A stretch of 64,000 bases of DNA from Nitratireductor arenosus (GCF_009742725.1 NZ_WPHG01000003.1:124001-188000), one strand, 5' to 3'. Shown: positions 37,476-46,183, numbered from the stretch's first letter. Notes: generated by a model not told the origin, from the letters alone. Numbers and translations: made by a program.

Positions 37476-39044
37476 ATGAGCACGGTCGGGGCCTATTTCC
37501 GGCTCGCGCGCGCGGGCTGGGTCATGGTGCGCGAAGGCGTATTCGCGGCCTTGCCGGGCGACCAGCTCGTCGGCCTGCCGAAATTTGGCTGGCGGCTGTC
37601 GCGGGTGCTTGCCCGTCGCCGCTCGACGGGGCGCGACCGGTCGGAAAACCTGTCCAAGGCGGCGGCACGGCTGGGGCCATCCTATGTCAAGCTCGGCCAG
37701 TTCCTGGCGACGCGCCCCGACGTGGTCGGCGCCGACGTCGCGCTCGACCTTGCCAGTCTCCAGGACCGCATGGAAACCTTCCCGCACGACCAGGCGGTGG
37801 CAACCGTCGAGGCGTCCCTCGGTCGACCCGTCGGCCAACTTTACGGGACGTTCGGCGATCCGGTCGCCGCCGCCTCGATCGCCCAGGTTCATCGTGCCAC
37901 CAGCGCTGAAACCGGCGAGCCCGTCGCCGTCAAGGTCATCCGCCCCGGCGTGCGCCGGCGCTTCTTCCACGATCTGGAAAGCTATTTCGTCGCCGCGCGC
38001 CTGCAGGAGCGTTTCATTCCGGCTTCCAGGCGTCTGCGCCCGGTCGAGGTGACGCAAACGCTGGCCCAGACCACCAAGGTGGAGATGGACCTCAGGCTGG
38101 AGGCGGCCGCGCTGTCGGAGATCGCGGAAAACACCAAGAACGATCCCGGTTTTCGCGTGCCGACGGTCGACTGGGCGCGCACCGGCCGGGACGTGCTCAC
38201 GCTCGAATGGATCGATGGCGTCAAGCTTTCCGATATCGAGGGTGTGCGCGCGGCCGGCCACGACCTGGAGGCGCTCTCCGTCTCGCTGATCCAGACCTTC
38301 CTGCGCCATACGCTGCGCGACGGTTTCTTCCACGCCGACATGCATCCGGGAAACCTGTTCGTGCAGGCCGACGGCACCATCGTGGCGGTCGATTTCGGCA
38401 TCACTGGCCGGCTCGGCAAGAAGGAGCGTCGTTTCCTGGCCGAAATCCTCTACGGTTTCATCACGCGCGACTACCGTCGCGTGGCCGAGGTGCATTTCGA
38501 GGCCGGTTATGTGCCGGCCAGCCACGACGTCGCCGCCTTCGCCCAGGCGATCCGCGCGATCGGCGAGCCGATCCACGGCCAGCCCGCCGAGACGATCTCC
38601 ATGGCCCGGCTTTTGACGCTGCTGTTCGAGGTCACCGAACTTTTCGACATGACCACGCGCACCGAGCTGGTGCTTTTGCAAAAAACCATGGTCGTGGTCG
38701 AGGGTGTGTCGCGCTCGCTCGATCCGGCCTTCAACATGTGGAAGGCGGCCGAACCGGTGGTGCGCGAATGGATCGCCTCGCATCTCGGACCCCAGGGCGT
38801 ACTGTCGGATGCGCGCGACGGTGTGGCGGCCGTCCTGTCGCTTGCCCGCCAGGCGCCCGAACTGGCCGCGCGCACGGAAAAGCTGTCGCGCGAGATCGAC
38901 AGCATGGCCGAGCACGGCCTGCGCTTCGACGACGCGACGGCCAAGGCGATCGGCAAGGCCGAGGCGCGCGCCGCCCGTTCCGGCCGCATCGCGCTGTGGG
39001 TAATCGCGGCGACGCTGGTGTGGATCGCCTGGGCGCTGGTTTGA
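37476..39044 (+). CDS. ubiB: Ubiquinone biosynthesis kinase-like protein UbiB
   Basis: A 522-residue ABC1/ADCK-family atypical kinase. The KxGQ motif is in SYVKLGQFLATRPD, the alanine-rich loop in AAASIAQVHRA, the ATP-binding lysine in AVKVIRPGV, the ExD region in KVEMDLRLEA and catalytic-loop residues in DGFFHADMHPGNLF. A hydrophobic C-terminal segment (about residues 500-520) anchors it in the membrane. It supports ubiquinone assembly. Confidence 0.95.
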   Translation: MSTVGAYFRLARAGWVMVREGVFAALPGDQLVGLPKFGWRLSRVLARRRSTGRDRSENLSKAAARLGPSYVKLGQFLATRPDVVGADVALDLASLQDRMETFPHDQAVATVEASLGRPVGQLYGTFGDPVAAASIAQVHRATSAETGEPVAVKVIRPGVRRRFFHDLESYFVAARLQERFIPASRRLRPVEVTQTLAQTTKVEMDLRLEAAALSEIAENTKNDPGFRVPTVDWARTGRDVLTLEWIDGVKLSDIEGVRAAGHDLEALSVSLIQTFLRHTLRDGFFHADMHPGNLFVQADGTIVAVDFGITGRLGKKERRFLAEILYGFITRDYRRVAEVHFEAGYVPASHDVAAFAQAIRAIGEPIHGQPAETISMARLLTLLFEVTELFDMTTRTELVLLQKTMVVVEGVSRSLDPAFNMWKAAEPVVREWIASHLGPQGVLSDARDGVAAVLSLARQAPELAARTEKLSREIDSMAEHGLRFDDATAKAIGKAEARAARSGRIALWVIAATLVWIAWALV

Positions 39045-39054
39045 CGTCAGCTCG

Positions 39055-39090
39055 CTGCTGGCACTGCATGCGTTGCTAGCATTGCATGCG
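39055..39090. promoter_or_regulatory. Tandem 18-bp repeat, candidate VapB operator
   Basis: CTGCTGGCACTGCATGCG (39055-39072) is followed immediately by TTGCTAGCATTGCATGCG (39073-39090), identical at 15 of 18 positions. Each copy ends with the palindrome GCATGC, and the second also contains GCTAGC. The array ends 38 bases before the vapB start. FitA/VapB antitoxins commonly bind tandem palindromes at their own promoter, so autoregulation is likely. Confidence 0.6.
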
Positions 39091-39128
39091 CCGGCTGATA
39101 CACCTATTCTTCAGGTGGGAGCAGTGCC

Positions 39129-39371
39129 ATGGCCACGCTGACGATCCGCAATCTTGATGATGACGTAAAACGCGAACTGCGCAAACGCGCGGCCGAGCGC
39201 GGCGTTTCTATGGAGCAGGAAGCGCGTGACAGGCTGGCAGCGAGCGTGGCTCGGGACCGTCAACAACGGCGCAGGAAGTCTGTTCTGGTGGAGCTGAGGA
39301 AACTGTCCTTCAAACCCGACCGTCGGATCGACTTCAAACGGCTGAGCGACGCGATGTGGGAAGAGAGTTGA
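39129..39371 (+). CDS. vapB: Antitoxin of VapB/FitA type
   Basis: An 80-residue protein with an N-terminal ribbon-helix-helix DNA-binding domain: MATLTIRNLDDDVKRELRKRAAERGVSMEQEARD is typical of FitA-like antitoxins. The C-terminal tail, rich in basic residues and ending DAMWEES, should bind and block the toxin. The stop overlaps the toxin start. The pair sits between ubiB and coaBC, which are usually adjacent, suggesting insertion. Confidence 0.88.
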   Translation: MATLTIRNLDDDVKRELRKRAAERGVSMEQEARDRLAASVARDRQQRRRKSVLVELRKLSFKPDRRIDFKRLSDAMWEES

Positions 39372-39778
39372 CAGATTTTGTTGCCGACACTTCCGCGCTG
39401 ATTGCCATTCTTACCGCCGAGAGCGAAGCGGAGGCGTTCATGGCCGCGTTCGATTCGTGTGAAGCCTATGCGATCAGCGCCGCCACGCTGCACGAGGCGC
39501 ACTGCGTGGCACGGCGAGCCGGGCTTGTTGATGGCAACGCTCGGCTGGACAGGTTCGTGGAGCTTACCCGCCCCAATGTGGAGCCGTTCGACGGCCGGCA
39601 ACTCGACGTGGCTCGAGACGCCTATCTGCGATATGGCCGGGGCAGCGGCCACCGGGCTGGCCTGAATATGGGCGACTGTTTTTCCTATGCGCTTGCCAGA
39701 ACGCATGGTCTTCCCTTGCTTTTCAAGGGGGATGATTTCGTCCATACCGACATTGAGCCGGCGCTGACGCCGCAATGA
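39368..39778 (+). CDS. vapC: Toxin of VapC type (PIN-domain RNase)
   Basis: A 136-residue PIN-domain protein. The first acidic residue is in TDFVADTSALIAIL, the glutamate in LHEAHCVARRAG, and the second acidic pair in GHRAGLNMGDCFSYALA with GDDF near the end, the standard metal site of VapC RNases. The start is taken as TTG at 39368, overlapping the vapB stop as TTGA after a GAAGAGAG site; GTG 39356 is an alternative. VapC toxins cut tRNA or rRNA when the antitoxin is degraded. Confidence 0.88.
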   Translation: MTDFVADTSALIAILTAESEAEAFMAAFDSCEAYAISAATLHEAHCVARRAGLVDGNARLDRFVELTRPNVEPFDGRQLDVARDAYLRYGRGSGHRAGLNMGDCFSYALARTHGLPLLFKGDDFVHTDIEPALTPQ

Positions 39779-39796
39779 AAGGATAACGGTCGGGCC

Positions 39797-41017
39797 ATGA
39801 CCCTTTCCGGCACGCGCATCCTGTTGATCATTTCCGGCGGCATCGCCGCCTATAAATCGCTCGACCTGATCCGCCGCCTCCGCGAGCGCGGCGCGCATGT
39901 GCGCTGCGTGATGACCGAGGCCGCGCATCAGTTCGTCACGCCGCTTTCGGTCGGCGCGCTTACCGCCGATCACGTCTTCACCGATCTGTTCGACCGCCAG
40001 GCCGAGCACGATGTCGGCCATATCCGGCTGTCGCGCGAGGCCGACCTGATCGTGATCGCGCCGGCAAGCGCCGATCTCCTGGCCAGGATGGCGCACGGGC
40101 TGGCAAACGATCTGGCCACCGCCGTCCTGCTTGCCAGCGACAAGAAGGTGCTCGCCGCGCCGGCGATGAACCCGGCGATGTGGAACCATCCGGCCACGCG
40201 GCGCAATATCGAGACGCTGAGCGGCGACGGCGTTGCCTTTGTCGGCCCGGCCACCGGCGAGATGGCCGAAAGCGGCGAGGCCGGCCAGGGCCGCATGGCC
40301 GAACCGCTGGAGATCGTCGCCGCCGTCGAGGCGAGCCTCGGCGGCGGTTCGAAGCCGCTTGCCGGCAAGAAAATCGTCATGACTTCCGGCCCGACCCATG
40401 AGCCGATCGACCCGGTGCGCTATATCGCCAACCGCTCGTCCGGCAAGCAGGGCCACGCGATCGCCGCGGCGCTGGCGCGGCTGGGAGCCGACGTGCGCCT
40501 CGTCTCCGGTCCGGTGGCGATCCCCGACCCGGACGGGGTCGAGACGCTTCATGTCGAGAGCGCGCGCCAGATGCACGACGCCGTGCTTGCGCTCTTGCCG
40601 GCCGACGCCGGCATCTTCGTCGCCGCCGTCGCCGACTGGCGTACGCAGGACGCCGCGGGCGAAAAGATCAAGAAGGTTGCCGGCAAGGGGCCGCCGGCGC
40701 TGCAGATGGTTGAAAATCCCGATATTCTTGCGACTGTCGGCCATCACCGGCAGCGGCCGGGCCTGGTGATCGGCTTTGCCGCCGAAACCGCCGAGGTGGA
40801 GACCAACGCGGCCGCCAAGCTTGCCAGGAAGGGCGCCGACCTGATCGTCGCCAACGACGTGTCGCATGACAGCGGCATCGGACCGTCGGGCGTGATGGGC
40901 GGCGACCGCAACCGCGTACGCATCGTGTCGGACAACGGATCCGACGCCTGGTCTGAAATGACCAAGGACGAGGTCGCCGCGCGACTGGCCGCGCTGGTCG
41001 CCGAGCGGCTGGCGTGA
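39797..41017 (+). CDS. coaBC: Bifunctional phosphopantothenoylcysteine decarboxylase/phosphopantothenate-cysteine ligase
   Basis: A 406-residue fusion for two steps of coenzyme A synthesis. The N-terminal CoaC flavoprotein domain has ISGGIAAYKSLDLIRRL with the catalytic histidine region after it and the APAMNPAMW motif. The C-terminal CoaB ligase domain starts near residue 190 with MTSGPTHEPIDPVRYIANRS and ends with the IVANDVSHDSGIG region. The stop overlaps the next start as GTGA. Confidence 0.95.
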   Translation: MTLSGTRILLIISGGIAAYKSLDLIRRLRERGAHVRCVMTEAAHQFVTPLSVGALTADHVFTDLFDRQAEHDVGHIRLSREADLIVIAPASADLLARMAHGLANDLATAVLLASDKKVLAAPAMNPAMWNHPATRRNIETLSGDGVAFVGPATGEMAESGEAGQGRMAEPLEIVAAVEASLGGGSKPLAGKKIVMTSGPTHEPIDPVRYIANRSSGKQGHAIAAALARLGADVRLVSGPVAIPDPDGVETLHVESARQMHDAVLALLPADAGIFVAAVADWRTQDAAGEKIKKVAGKGPPALQMVENPDILATVGHHRQRPGLVIGFAAETAEVETNAAAKLARKGADLIVANDVSHDSGIGPSGVMGGDRNRVRIVSDNGSDAWSEMTKDEVAARLAALVAERLA

Positions 41018-41556
41018 ACAGGGCGGGCGTCGACGGCGTGCTCGAAGCGCCCACGCTCGCGACGGAGCGGCTGGTGCTGCGCGCCCACCGGCCCGAGGAT
41101 TTCGACGCTTACGCGGCAATGTGGGGCGATCCGGAAATGGCGCGCCATGTCGGCGGCAGGCCGTTCACGCGCGAAGAGGCCTGGGCGCGGATGCTGCGCC
41201 ATCGTGGCCTGTGGGCGATACTCGGCTTCGGCTTCTGGGCGGTGATCGATCGTGTCGACGGCACGCTGATCGGCGAGGCCGGCGTGCAGGAACTCAACCG
41301 CGACATCGATCCGCCGATCACCGGCATGCTGGAGGCCGGCTGGGGCGTGATACCGCGCGTCCAGGGGCGGGGTCTCGCCCGCGAGGCGGCGCGCGCCGCA
41401 CTCGGTTGGGCGGAGACGCGGTTTCCCGGCCGGCCGTTCGCCTGCCTGATCGATGCCGGTCACGTCCGCTCGATAAGGCTCGCCCGCGATCTCGGCTTCC
41501 GCGATTTCGCCAAGACGAGCTACGCCGGCGAGGCGGTGGTGGTGATGCGCCGCTGA
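41014..41556 (+). CDS. GNAT-family N-acetyltransferase (RimJ/RimL-like)
   Basis: A 180-residue acetyltransferase. LATERLVLRAHRPEDFDAYAAMW is the RimJ-like opening, and GWGVIPRVQGRGLAREAARAAL is the acetyl-CoA pyrophosphate-binding motif A (RGLA). The start is a GTG overlapping the coaBC stop, so it is translationally coupled to coaBC. Substrate unknown; members acetylate protein N-termini or small molecules. Confidence 0.85.
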   Translation: MNRAGVDGVLEAPTLATERLVLRAHRPEDFDAYAAMWGDPEMARHVGGRPFTREEAWARMLRHRGLWAILGFGFWAVIDRVDGTLIGEAGVQELNRDIDPPITGMLEAGWGVIPRVQGRGLAREAARAALGWAETRFPGRPFACLIDAGHVRSIRLARDLGFRDFAKTSYAGEAVVVMRR

Positions 41557-41683
41557 ATACGGCGCGGCCGGATCCGCCCGGCGATGAGTGCGGATGTTGA
41601 ACACTATGTCACCGCCGCCGCCGCTGCGCGGCCCGGCCGGTATCGCCATATTGAGCGGGACCCCAACCACGGAGGCACAGAAA

Positions 41684-42601
41684 ATGTCCATTCGTCCCGT
41701 GAAGCAGATCACCCGGGCCCAGCCGACCGTCGAGGGCGCCGGCGTCAGGCTCGACCGCGCCTTCGGCTTCGGCGATCCCGAGCTTGCCGATCCGTTCCTG
41801 CTGTTCGACGATTTCCGCAACGAGCGGCCGGAGGATTACCGGGCGGGTTTCCCCTGGCATCCGCATCGCGGCATCGAGACCATCACTTATGTTTTGGCCG
41901 GTTCGGTCGATCATGCCGATAGTCTCGGCAATGCCGGCTCGCTTGACGCCGGCGACGTGCAATGGATGACGGCCGGCAGCGGCATCCTGCACCAGGAAAT
42001 GCCGCAAGGCGACCAGGCCGGGCGCATGCACGGGTTCCAGCTCTGGGCCAACCTGCCGTCGAGCCAGAAAATGACGCAGCCACGCTACCAGGACGTCAAG
42101 GCAGCCGAGATACCCGAGATCGTCGACGATGACGGCACCCGGGTGCGTGTCGTGGTCGGCGAGTTCTGGGGCAAGAGCGGGCCCGTCGACGGCATCGCGG
42201 CCGATCCACAATATCTCGACGTGTGGGTGCCGCCCGGCAAACGCAAGGTATTGCCCGTCGACACCTATCGCAGCGCCTTCGCCTATATCTTCGAGGGCTC
42301 CGGGACCTTCCGCGACGCGTCCAGGCCACTCGGGGTGCTTCTGGAAAAGGAGGTCGATGGCCGCGAGGTGCATCTGCGCGACATGAGCGGCGACCGCACG
42401 CTGGTCGTGTTCGACAGCGGTGACGAGGTGGTGGTGCAGGCAGGCGAAAACGGCATCCGCTTCCTGCTGGTTTCCGGCAAGCCGATCCGCGAGCCGGTCG
42501 CCTGGCACGGCCCGATCGTGATGAACACGCGCGCTGAACTGATGCAGGCATTTTCGGAGTTGAATGCCGGCACCTTCATCCGTGAGAGCGCAAAACCCTG
42601 A
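41684..42601 (+). CDS. Pirin-family protein
   Basis: A 305-residue bicupin. The N-terminal domain has the metal ligands in PWHPHRGIETITYVLAG and GSGILHQEMPQ. The C-terminal cupin follows from about residue 165. Bacterial pirins include quercetin dioxygenases and redox-sensing proteins; the specific activity is not predictable. ATG 41684 follows a GGAGG site; an in-frame ATG at 41588 would add non-family residues. Confidence 0.9.
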   Translation: MSIRPVKQITRAQPTVEGAGVRLDRAFGFGDPELADPFLLFDDFRNERPEDYRAGFPWHPHRGIETITYVLAGSVDHADSLGNAGSLDAGDVQWMTAGSGILHQEMPQGDQAGRMHGFQLWANLPSSQKMTQPRYQDVKAAEIPEIVDDDGTRVRVVVGEFWGKSGPVDGIAADPQYLDVWVPPGKRKVLPVDTYRSAFAYIFEGSGTFRDASRPLGVLLEKEVDGREVHLRDMSGDRTLVVFDSGDEVVVQAGENGIRFLLVSGKPIREPVAWHGPIVMNTRAELMQAFSELNAGTFIRESAKP

Positions 42602-42614
42602 TCGGAACGGTGAA

Positions 42615-42639
42615 GAGGTGGCGCAACACGCGCCACCTC
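42615..42639. terminator. Bidirectional hairpin between pirin and VOC genes
   Basis: GAGGTGGCGC (42615-42624) pairs perfectly with GCGCCACCTC (42630-42639) around AACAC. It lies 14 bases after the pirin stop and overlaps the stop of the convergent VOC gene by two bases. Only a short T-rich tail follows on either side, so termination efficiency is uncertain. Confidence 0.65.
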
Positions 42640-43030
42640 ATTGGGTTTCGAATATTTGGATGAGATTGCCGCACCTGTCTTCGAAAAGCGCGGTGGCCGG
42701 AAACCCTTCCATCTTGGTCGGTTCGCCGCGAAATCTCACGCCCTTGGCACTCAGCCGCTCATAGTCCGCCCGAATGTCGTCTGTAGCGAACGAGGCCGCG
42801 GGAATGTCGGCCTCGTAGAGCGCTTTTTGGTAGTGGCGCGCGAAATCGTAGCCGACCGGTTCCAGAAGCAGTTCCGTTCCTTCGTTCTCTCGGCTCGTTG
42901 CCACCGTCAGCCAGCGTGCCCCGCCGACCGCAAAGTCCTGTTTCTTTTCGAAACCCAAAGTGTCGGTATAGAATTTTTCGGCCTTGTCCTGATCGTCGAC
43001 CAGCACGCTTGTCAGTGCGATTTTCAGCAT
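42638..43030 (-). CDS. VOC-family (glyoxalase-like) protein
   Basis: A 130-residue VOC protein: KIALTSVLVDDQDKAEKFYTDTLGFE at the N-terminus and ATALFEDRCGNLIQIFETQ at the C-terminus with the family glutamate near the end. It resembles extradiol-dioxygenase-like small VOC proteins found in many soil bacteria. Function not predictable. It follows the ArsR-SRPBCC pair on the same strand by 90 bases. Confidence 0.85.
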   Translation of the reverse strand: MLKIALTSVLVDDQDKAEKFYTDTLGFEKKQDFAVGGARWLTVATSRENEGTELLLEPVGYDFARHYQKALYEADIPAASFATDDIRADYERLSAKGVRFRGEPTKMEGFPATALFEDRCGNLIQIFETQ

Positions 43031-43120
43031 TTTTGCTTCTATCGGTATGAAAATGAAGTGAAACAGTGAACGTGAGCGGCCAACGCGGACCCCGCCAAAG
43101 CGGAGCCGACGTCCGGCGGC

Positions 43121-43660
43121 CTAATTTCGTGATAAACGTTCCTTGTAGTCCGCCTCCAGTGCGGTGATGCGCGACCAGAACGGCGGCGTCGCCGTGCCCG
43201 CGAGAGCGGCCTCCAGGACGGCGAGATGGGCATGCCAGCCGCTGGAAACGTTGGCCATTGCGTCAAGATCGGCGAGCCGCGTGTGGGTCACCACCAGCAA
43301 GACCTCGTCTCCGTCCGGGAAGAGCTCGAACCGCACCACACTGTCCTCGCCGTCGCCAGGCCAGGTCATGGCAAGCACGCGCGGTGGATCGCATTCCAGA
43401 ATGCGGGCCTCGGCGGCAACGCCGTTCTGGTTCATCTCGCAATAGCGTGCCGGCGGGGCCTCGTCGGTGAAATTGGCGTGGCGGAACACGAGCCGCGCCG
43501 CGCCGCCGGCACTGAGCTCCATGTCGCCGTCGGCGAGCCATTGCCGTCGCTTGTCGGCCTGCGTCAGATAGGCCCAGATTCGTTCGGCCGGGCCAGGCAG
43601 TCGGCGCTCCAGGCGTACCGTGTCGGCCGCCGTCGCGACGCCGTAGCTCTCATCAAACAT
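43121..43660 (-). CDS. SRPBCC (AHSA1-like) domain protein
   Basis: A 179-residue protein with an AHSA1/START-like fold: LERRLPGPAERIWAYLTQADKRRQWLADGDMEL and the C-terminal SSGWHAHLAVLEAAL block. Such genes commonly follow an ArsR-type regulator and may bind hydrophobic ligands. ATG 43660 lies 6 bases after an AAGGA site; an ATG two codons upstream touches that site and is less likely. The start overlaps the end of the ArsR gene. Confidence 0.85.
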   Translation of the reverse strand: MFDESYGVATAADTVRLERRLPGPAERIWAYLTQADKRRQWLADGDMELSAGGAARLVFRHANFTDEAPPARYCEMNQNGVAAEARILECDPPRVLAMTWPGDGEDSVVRFELFPDGDEVLLVVTHTRLADLDAMANVSSGWHAHLAVLEAALAGTATPPFWSRITALEADYKERLSRN

Positions 43661-44060
43661 CGCCATTCCTTTCTTGTTTGCGCGACGGGGTGGGGCAGGA
43701 GGACTTTTTGGCCGCGTTTTGCGCCGCCTTAGCGTCCTCGGCCCTGAGAAGGGTTTCGAGACTGTCGAGCCCGCGGGTCCAGTAGCGTTCATAGTGTTTG
43801 AGCCAGGCCTGCGCCTCGGCCAGCCGTGCCGCATCGAGCCGGCACAGATGCGTGCGCCCGCGCACCTCGCGCCGAACCAGGCCGGCGCGTTCCAGCACCT
43901 TCACATGCTTGGCTGCGCCGGCGAAGCTCATCGCATAGGGGGCGGCAAGATCGCCGACGCTGAGTTCGCCGTCGCAAAGCCGGGCCAGCATGCCGCGCCG
44001 CGTGCGATCCGACAGGGCATGAAAAACGATATCCAGCGCGTCGTGTTTTTCTTCAACCAT
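43653..44060 (-). CDS. ArsR-family transcriptional regulator
   Basis: A 135-residue winged-helix repressor: VFHALSDRTRRGMLARLCDGELSVGDLAAPYAMSFAGAAKHVKVLERAGLVRRE. It lacks the usual metal-binding cysteine pair in the recognition helix and instead belongs to the ArsR group paired with SRPBCC genes. Its last codons overlap the SRPBCC start, so the two are coupled. A 16-base direct repeat flanks its promoter and is the likely operator. Confidence 0.88.
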   Translation of the reverse strand: MVEEKHDALDIVFHALSDRTRRGMLARLCDGELSVGDLAAPYAMSFAGAAKHVKVLERAGLVRREVRGRTHLCRLDAARLAEAQAWLKHYERYWTRGLDSLETLLRAEDAKAAQNAAKKSSCPTPSRKQERNGDV

Positions 44061-44109
44061 TTGGTTTAATTATTGGGTGGTCGGATGATTGTCAACCGTT
44101 CAGTTTAAT
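44055..44109. promoter_or_regulatory. 16-bp direct repeats at the ArsR promoter
   Basis: AACCATTTGGTTTAAT (44055-44070) and AACCGTTCAGTTTAAT (44094-44109) match at 13 of 16 positions with starts 39 bases apart. The first copy covers the ArsR start codon. Spacing near four helical turns would put two bound dimers on one DNA face. Autoregulation is inferred. Confidence 0.5.
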
Positions 44110-44120
44110 GATGGTACCGA

Positions 44121-44150
44121 AAAAAGGCCGGCGCGAGGGCCGGCCTTTTT
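44121..44150 (-). terminator. Rho-independent terminator after the peroxiredoxin gene
   Basis: AAAAAGGCCGGC (44121-44132) pairs perfectly with GCCGGCCTTTTT (44139-44150) around a 6-base loop. T-runs on both sides make it potentially bidirectional. Read on the minus strand it begins 24 bases after the peroxiredoxin stop. Confidence 0.92.
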
Positions 44151-44174
44151 GCCTTGCGGTTAGCGTGCGGCCTG

Positions 44175-44831
44175 TCAGGCAGTCGGCTGCTTGGTCTTGC
44201 GCAGATAGGGCAGTACGGTTTCGAAGGCGCCAAATTTTTCCTTTGCCGCGTCGTCGCCGACCGAGGTCGGGATGATGACGTCGTCGCCGACATTCCAGTT
44301 GGCCGGCGTGGCGATGGTGTGCTTGGCCGCCGTCTGCAACGCGTCCAGCGCGCGCAGCACCTCGGCGAAATTGCGGCCGACATTCATCGGATAGGTCATC
44401 GATAGTTTGAGCTGCTTGTCGGGACCGATAATGAATACCGAGCGCACGGTGGCGCTGTCATTGGGCGTGCGGCCGTCCGGCAGGTAGGCTTCCGCCGGCA
44501 GCATGTCGAAGGCCTTGGAGACCACGAGGCCGTCATCGGCGATGATCGGGAACTTGGCCTGCGCGCCGCCGACCTTCTCGATATCGCCCTTCCATTTCTT
44601 GTGGTCCTCCACACCGTCGACCGAGATGCCGATTACCTTGGTGCCGCGCTTGGTCCACTCGTCGTTAAGCTGCGCGACCGCGCCGAACTCTGTGGTGCAG
44701 ACCGGCGTGAAGTCTTTCGGGTGTGAGAACAGGATCGCCCAACTGTCGCCGATCCAGTCATGCAGCTTGAACGTGCCTTGATCGGTTTCGACGGTGAGAT
44801 TGGGAATTGTGTCGTTGATGCGCAAACCCAT
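44175..44831 (-). CDS. 1-Cys peroxiredoxin (Prx6 type)
   Basis: A 218-residue peroxidase that reduces hydrogen and alkyl hydroperoxides. The peroxidatic cysteine is C45 in SHPKDFTPVCTTEFG; there is no resolving cysteine in the usual 2-Cys position, and the long C-terminal domain (YPMNVGRNFAEVLRALDALQ onwards) is Prx6-like. A TATAAT hexamer (44887-44892, minus strand) lies 56 bases upstream of the ATG and may be its -10 box. A strong terminator follows. Confidence 0.93.
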   Translation of the reverse strand: MGLRINDTIPNLTVETDQGTFKLHDWIGDSWAILFSHPKDFTPVCTTEFGAVAQLNDEWTKRGTKVIGISVDGVEDHKKWKGDIEKVGGAQAKFPIIADDGLVVSKAFDMLPAEAYLPDGRTPNDSATVRSVFIIGPDKQLKLSMTYPMNVGRNFAEVLRALDALQTAAKHTIATPANWNVGDDVIIPTSVGDDAAKEKFGAFETVLPYLRKTKQPTA

Positions 44832-45031
44832 GGCGGTCTCCTTGCTGTTCGTCCGGATCGAGTGCCCGGATGATTATGTCGATTTGATTATAGCGGAATT
44901 CAAAGGCGTTTCGAGGAAATGGACCGCGCATTTCGTCGCGCCCTGGAATGAAAAGGTCCCGAACGGGGCAAAAACGGAATTCCTTTTCGGCTCACCGGGC
45001 GGCGCCCTGCCCAGGTCCGCGCGCGGCCGCT

Positions 45032-46183
45032 TCAATACGAAAAAATCTTCTGGTGACCCTCGAAGCCCTTGAACGGCATCTCGCCCGCGAGCCGGGACGG
45101 TTGGCACAGATGCTGGGCCGTCTCGGCCGAGGCCACGCGCCGGGCCGACAGCGCGTCAGCCGCCGACAGCAGCCGGGCCGCGTAGTTCACCGGCCGGCCG
45201 ATTGCGGTGAAGTCAAGCCGGTTCGCGCCGCCTATGTTGCCGTAGTGGAACCGCCCGGCATGAATGGCCGAGCGGAAGCCGGCCGTCTTGCCCACCGTGC
45301 TGCCGGCAAGTTTTTCCTCGCTGTCCAGCACCGCCTCGCTTGCCGCCTTGACGGCGCGGGAAAGCTCTTCTTGCCCGCCATAGGGAAAGATCGCGAAAAA
45401 GCCGTCGCCGAGGAACTTCAGGATTTCGCCGCCGCGTTCCTCGACCGGTGGCACGATGATGTCGAAGACGTCGTTGAGCAAGGTCACGATCTGCGGCCCC
45501 GAATGACGGTTGGACAGCGCGGTGAAGCCGATCAAGTCGGTGAACAGGATCGCCGCCTCGATCTCTTCGCCGTCGCCGCGATGCACTTTTCCCGCCAGTA
45601 CCTGCCCGCCGCTGTTGCGTCCGACATAGGCCGACAGGATCGAGGCTGCGTTCAGGCGCAGCAGATAGGCTTCGACCAGCCGTGTCAGCGGCCTGCGAAC
45701 AGCCTCGACCGCCATCAGCATATCGTCGGAGAATCCGTCCGCGGCTTTGGTCGAAAAGGTCGCCGAATGGGTTTCGCCGGTCGTGAAGATCAGCGGATGG
45801 GCGATATAGTCGGTAAAGCCTTCCGACGCCAGTTCCCCGAGGATGATGAATTCGGTCAGCGAAGCGGGGTCGGTCAGCCGGCGGCGGAGTGGTTCCTGGG
45901 TGCGCGTCACTCTCGGCAGGGGATTGTTGACATATTCCTCCATGACGAACAGGCCGAGCCCGCCTTCGCGCAAATCGACGCCTGCCTGCGGCGTCCAGGT
46001 GAAACGCCGGCCGGCCACGTTGGGATGCAAGGTGTTGATGAACAGGGCGAACCGGTCAATCGGCACGCCGGCCGTCACTAGGTCCCGGCAGAAGCGGTCG
46101 ATGATGATGCGCGCATCCGCGCTCGGCCGCGCGCCGTCGATCATCCATCTATTCAGATCGTCGATGATGGGGCGCTCGACCAT
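45032..46183 (-). CDS. Class III adenylate/guanylate cyclase domain protein
   Basis: A 383-residue soluble protein. The C-terminal cyclase domain (about residues 200-370) has both metal aspartates, in ILFTDLIGFTALS and KFLGDGFFAIF, with the lysine before LGDG expected for ATP specificity. The N-terminal 190 residues (FALFINTLHPNVAGRRFTW onwards) have no membrane segment and form the family's usual unassigned N-terminal sensor-like region. ATG 46183 is chosen; upstream in-frame ATGs up to 46222 exist. It probably makes cyclic AMP; the input signal is unknown. Confidence 0.85.
   Translation of the reverse strand: MVERPIIDDLNRWMIDGARPSADARIIIDRFCRDLVTAGVPIDRFALFINTLHPNVAGRRFTWTPQAGVDLREGGLGLFVMEEYVNNPLPRVTRTQEPLRRRLTDPASLTEFIILGELASEGFTDYIAHPLIFTTGETHSATFSTKAADGFSDDMLMAVEAVRRPLTRLVEAYLLRLNAASILSAYVGRNSGGQVLAGKVHRGDGEEIEAAILFTDLIGFTALSNRHSGPQIVTLLNDVFDIIVPPVEERGGEILKFLGDGFFAIFPYGGQEELSRAVKAASEAVLDSEEKLAGSTVGKTAGFRSAIHAGRFHYGNIGGANRLDFTAIGRPVNYAARLLSAADALSARRVASAETAQHLCQPSRLAGEMPFKGFEGHQKIFSY

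Noticed and set aside
35483..37483. A 666-codon open frame on the minus strand across add, ubiE and their intergenic region.
   Set aside because: It overlaps two well-supported genes in other frames, has arginine-rich low-complexity translation and matches no family; it is a GC-rich shadow frame.
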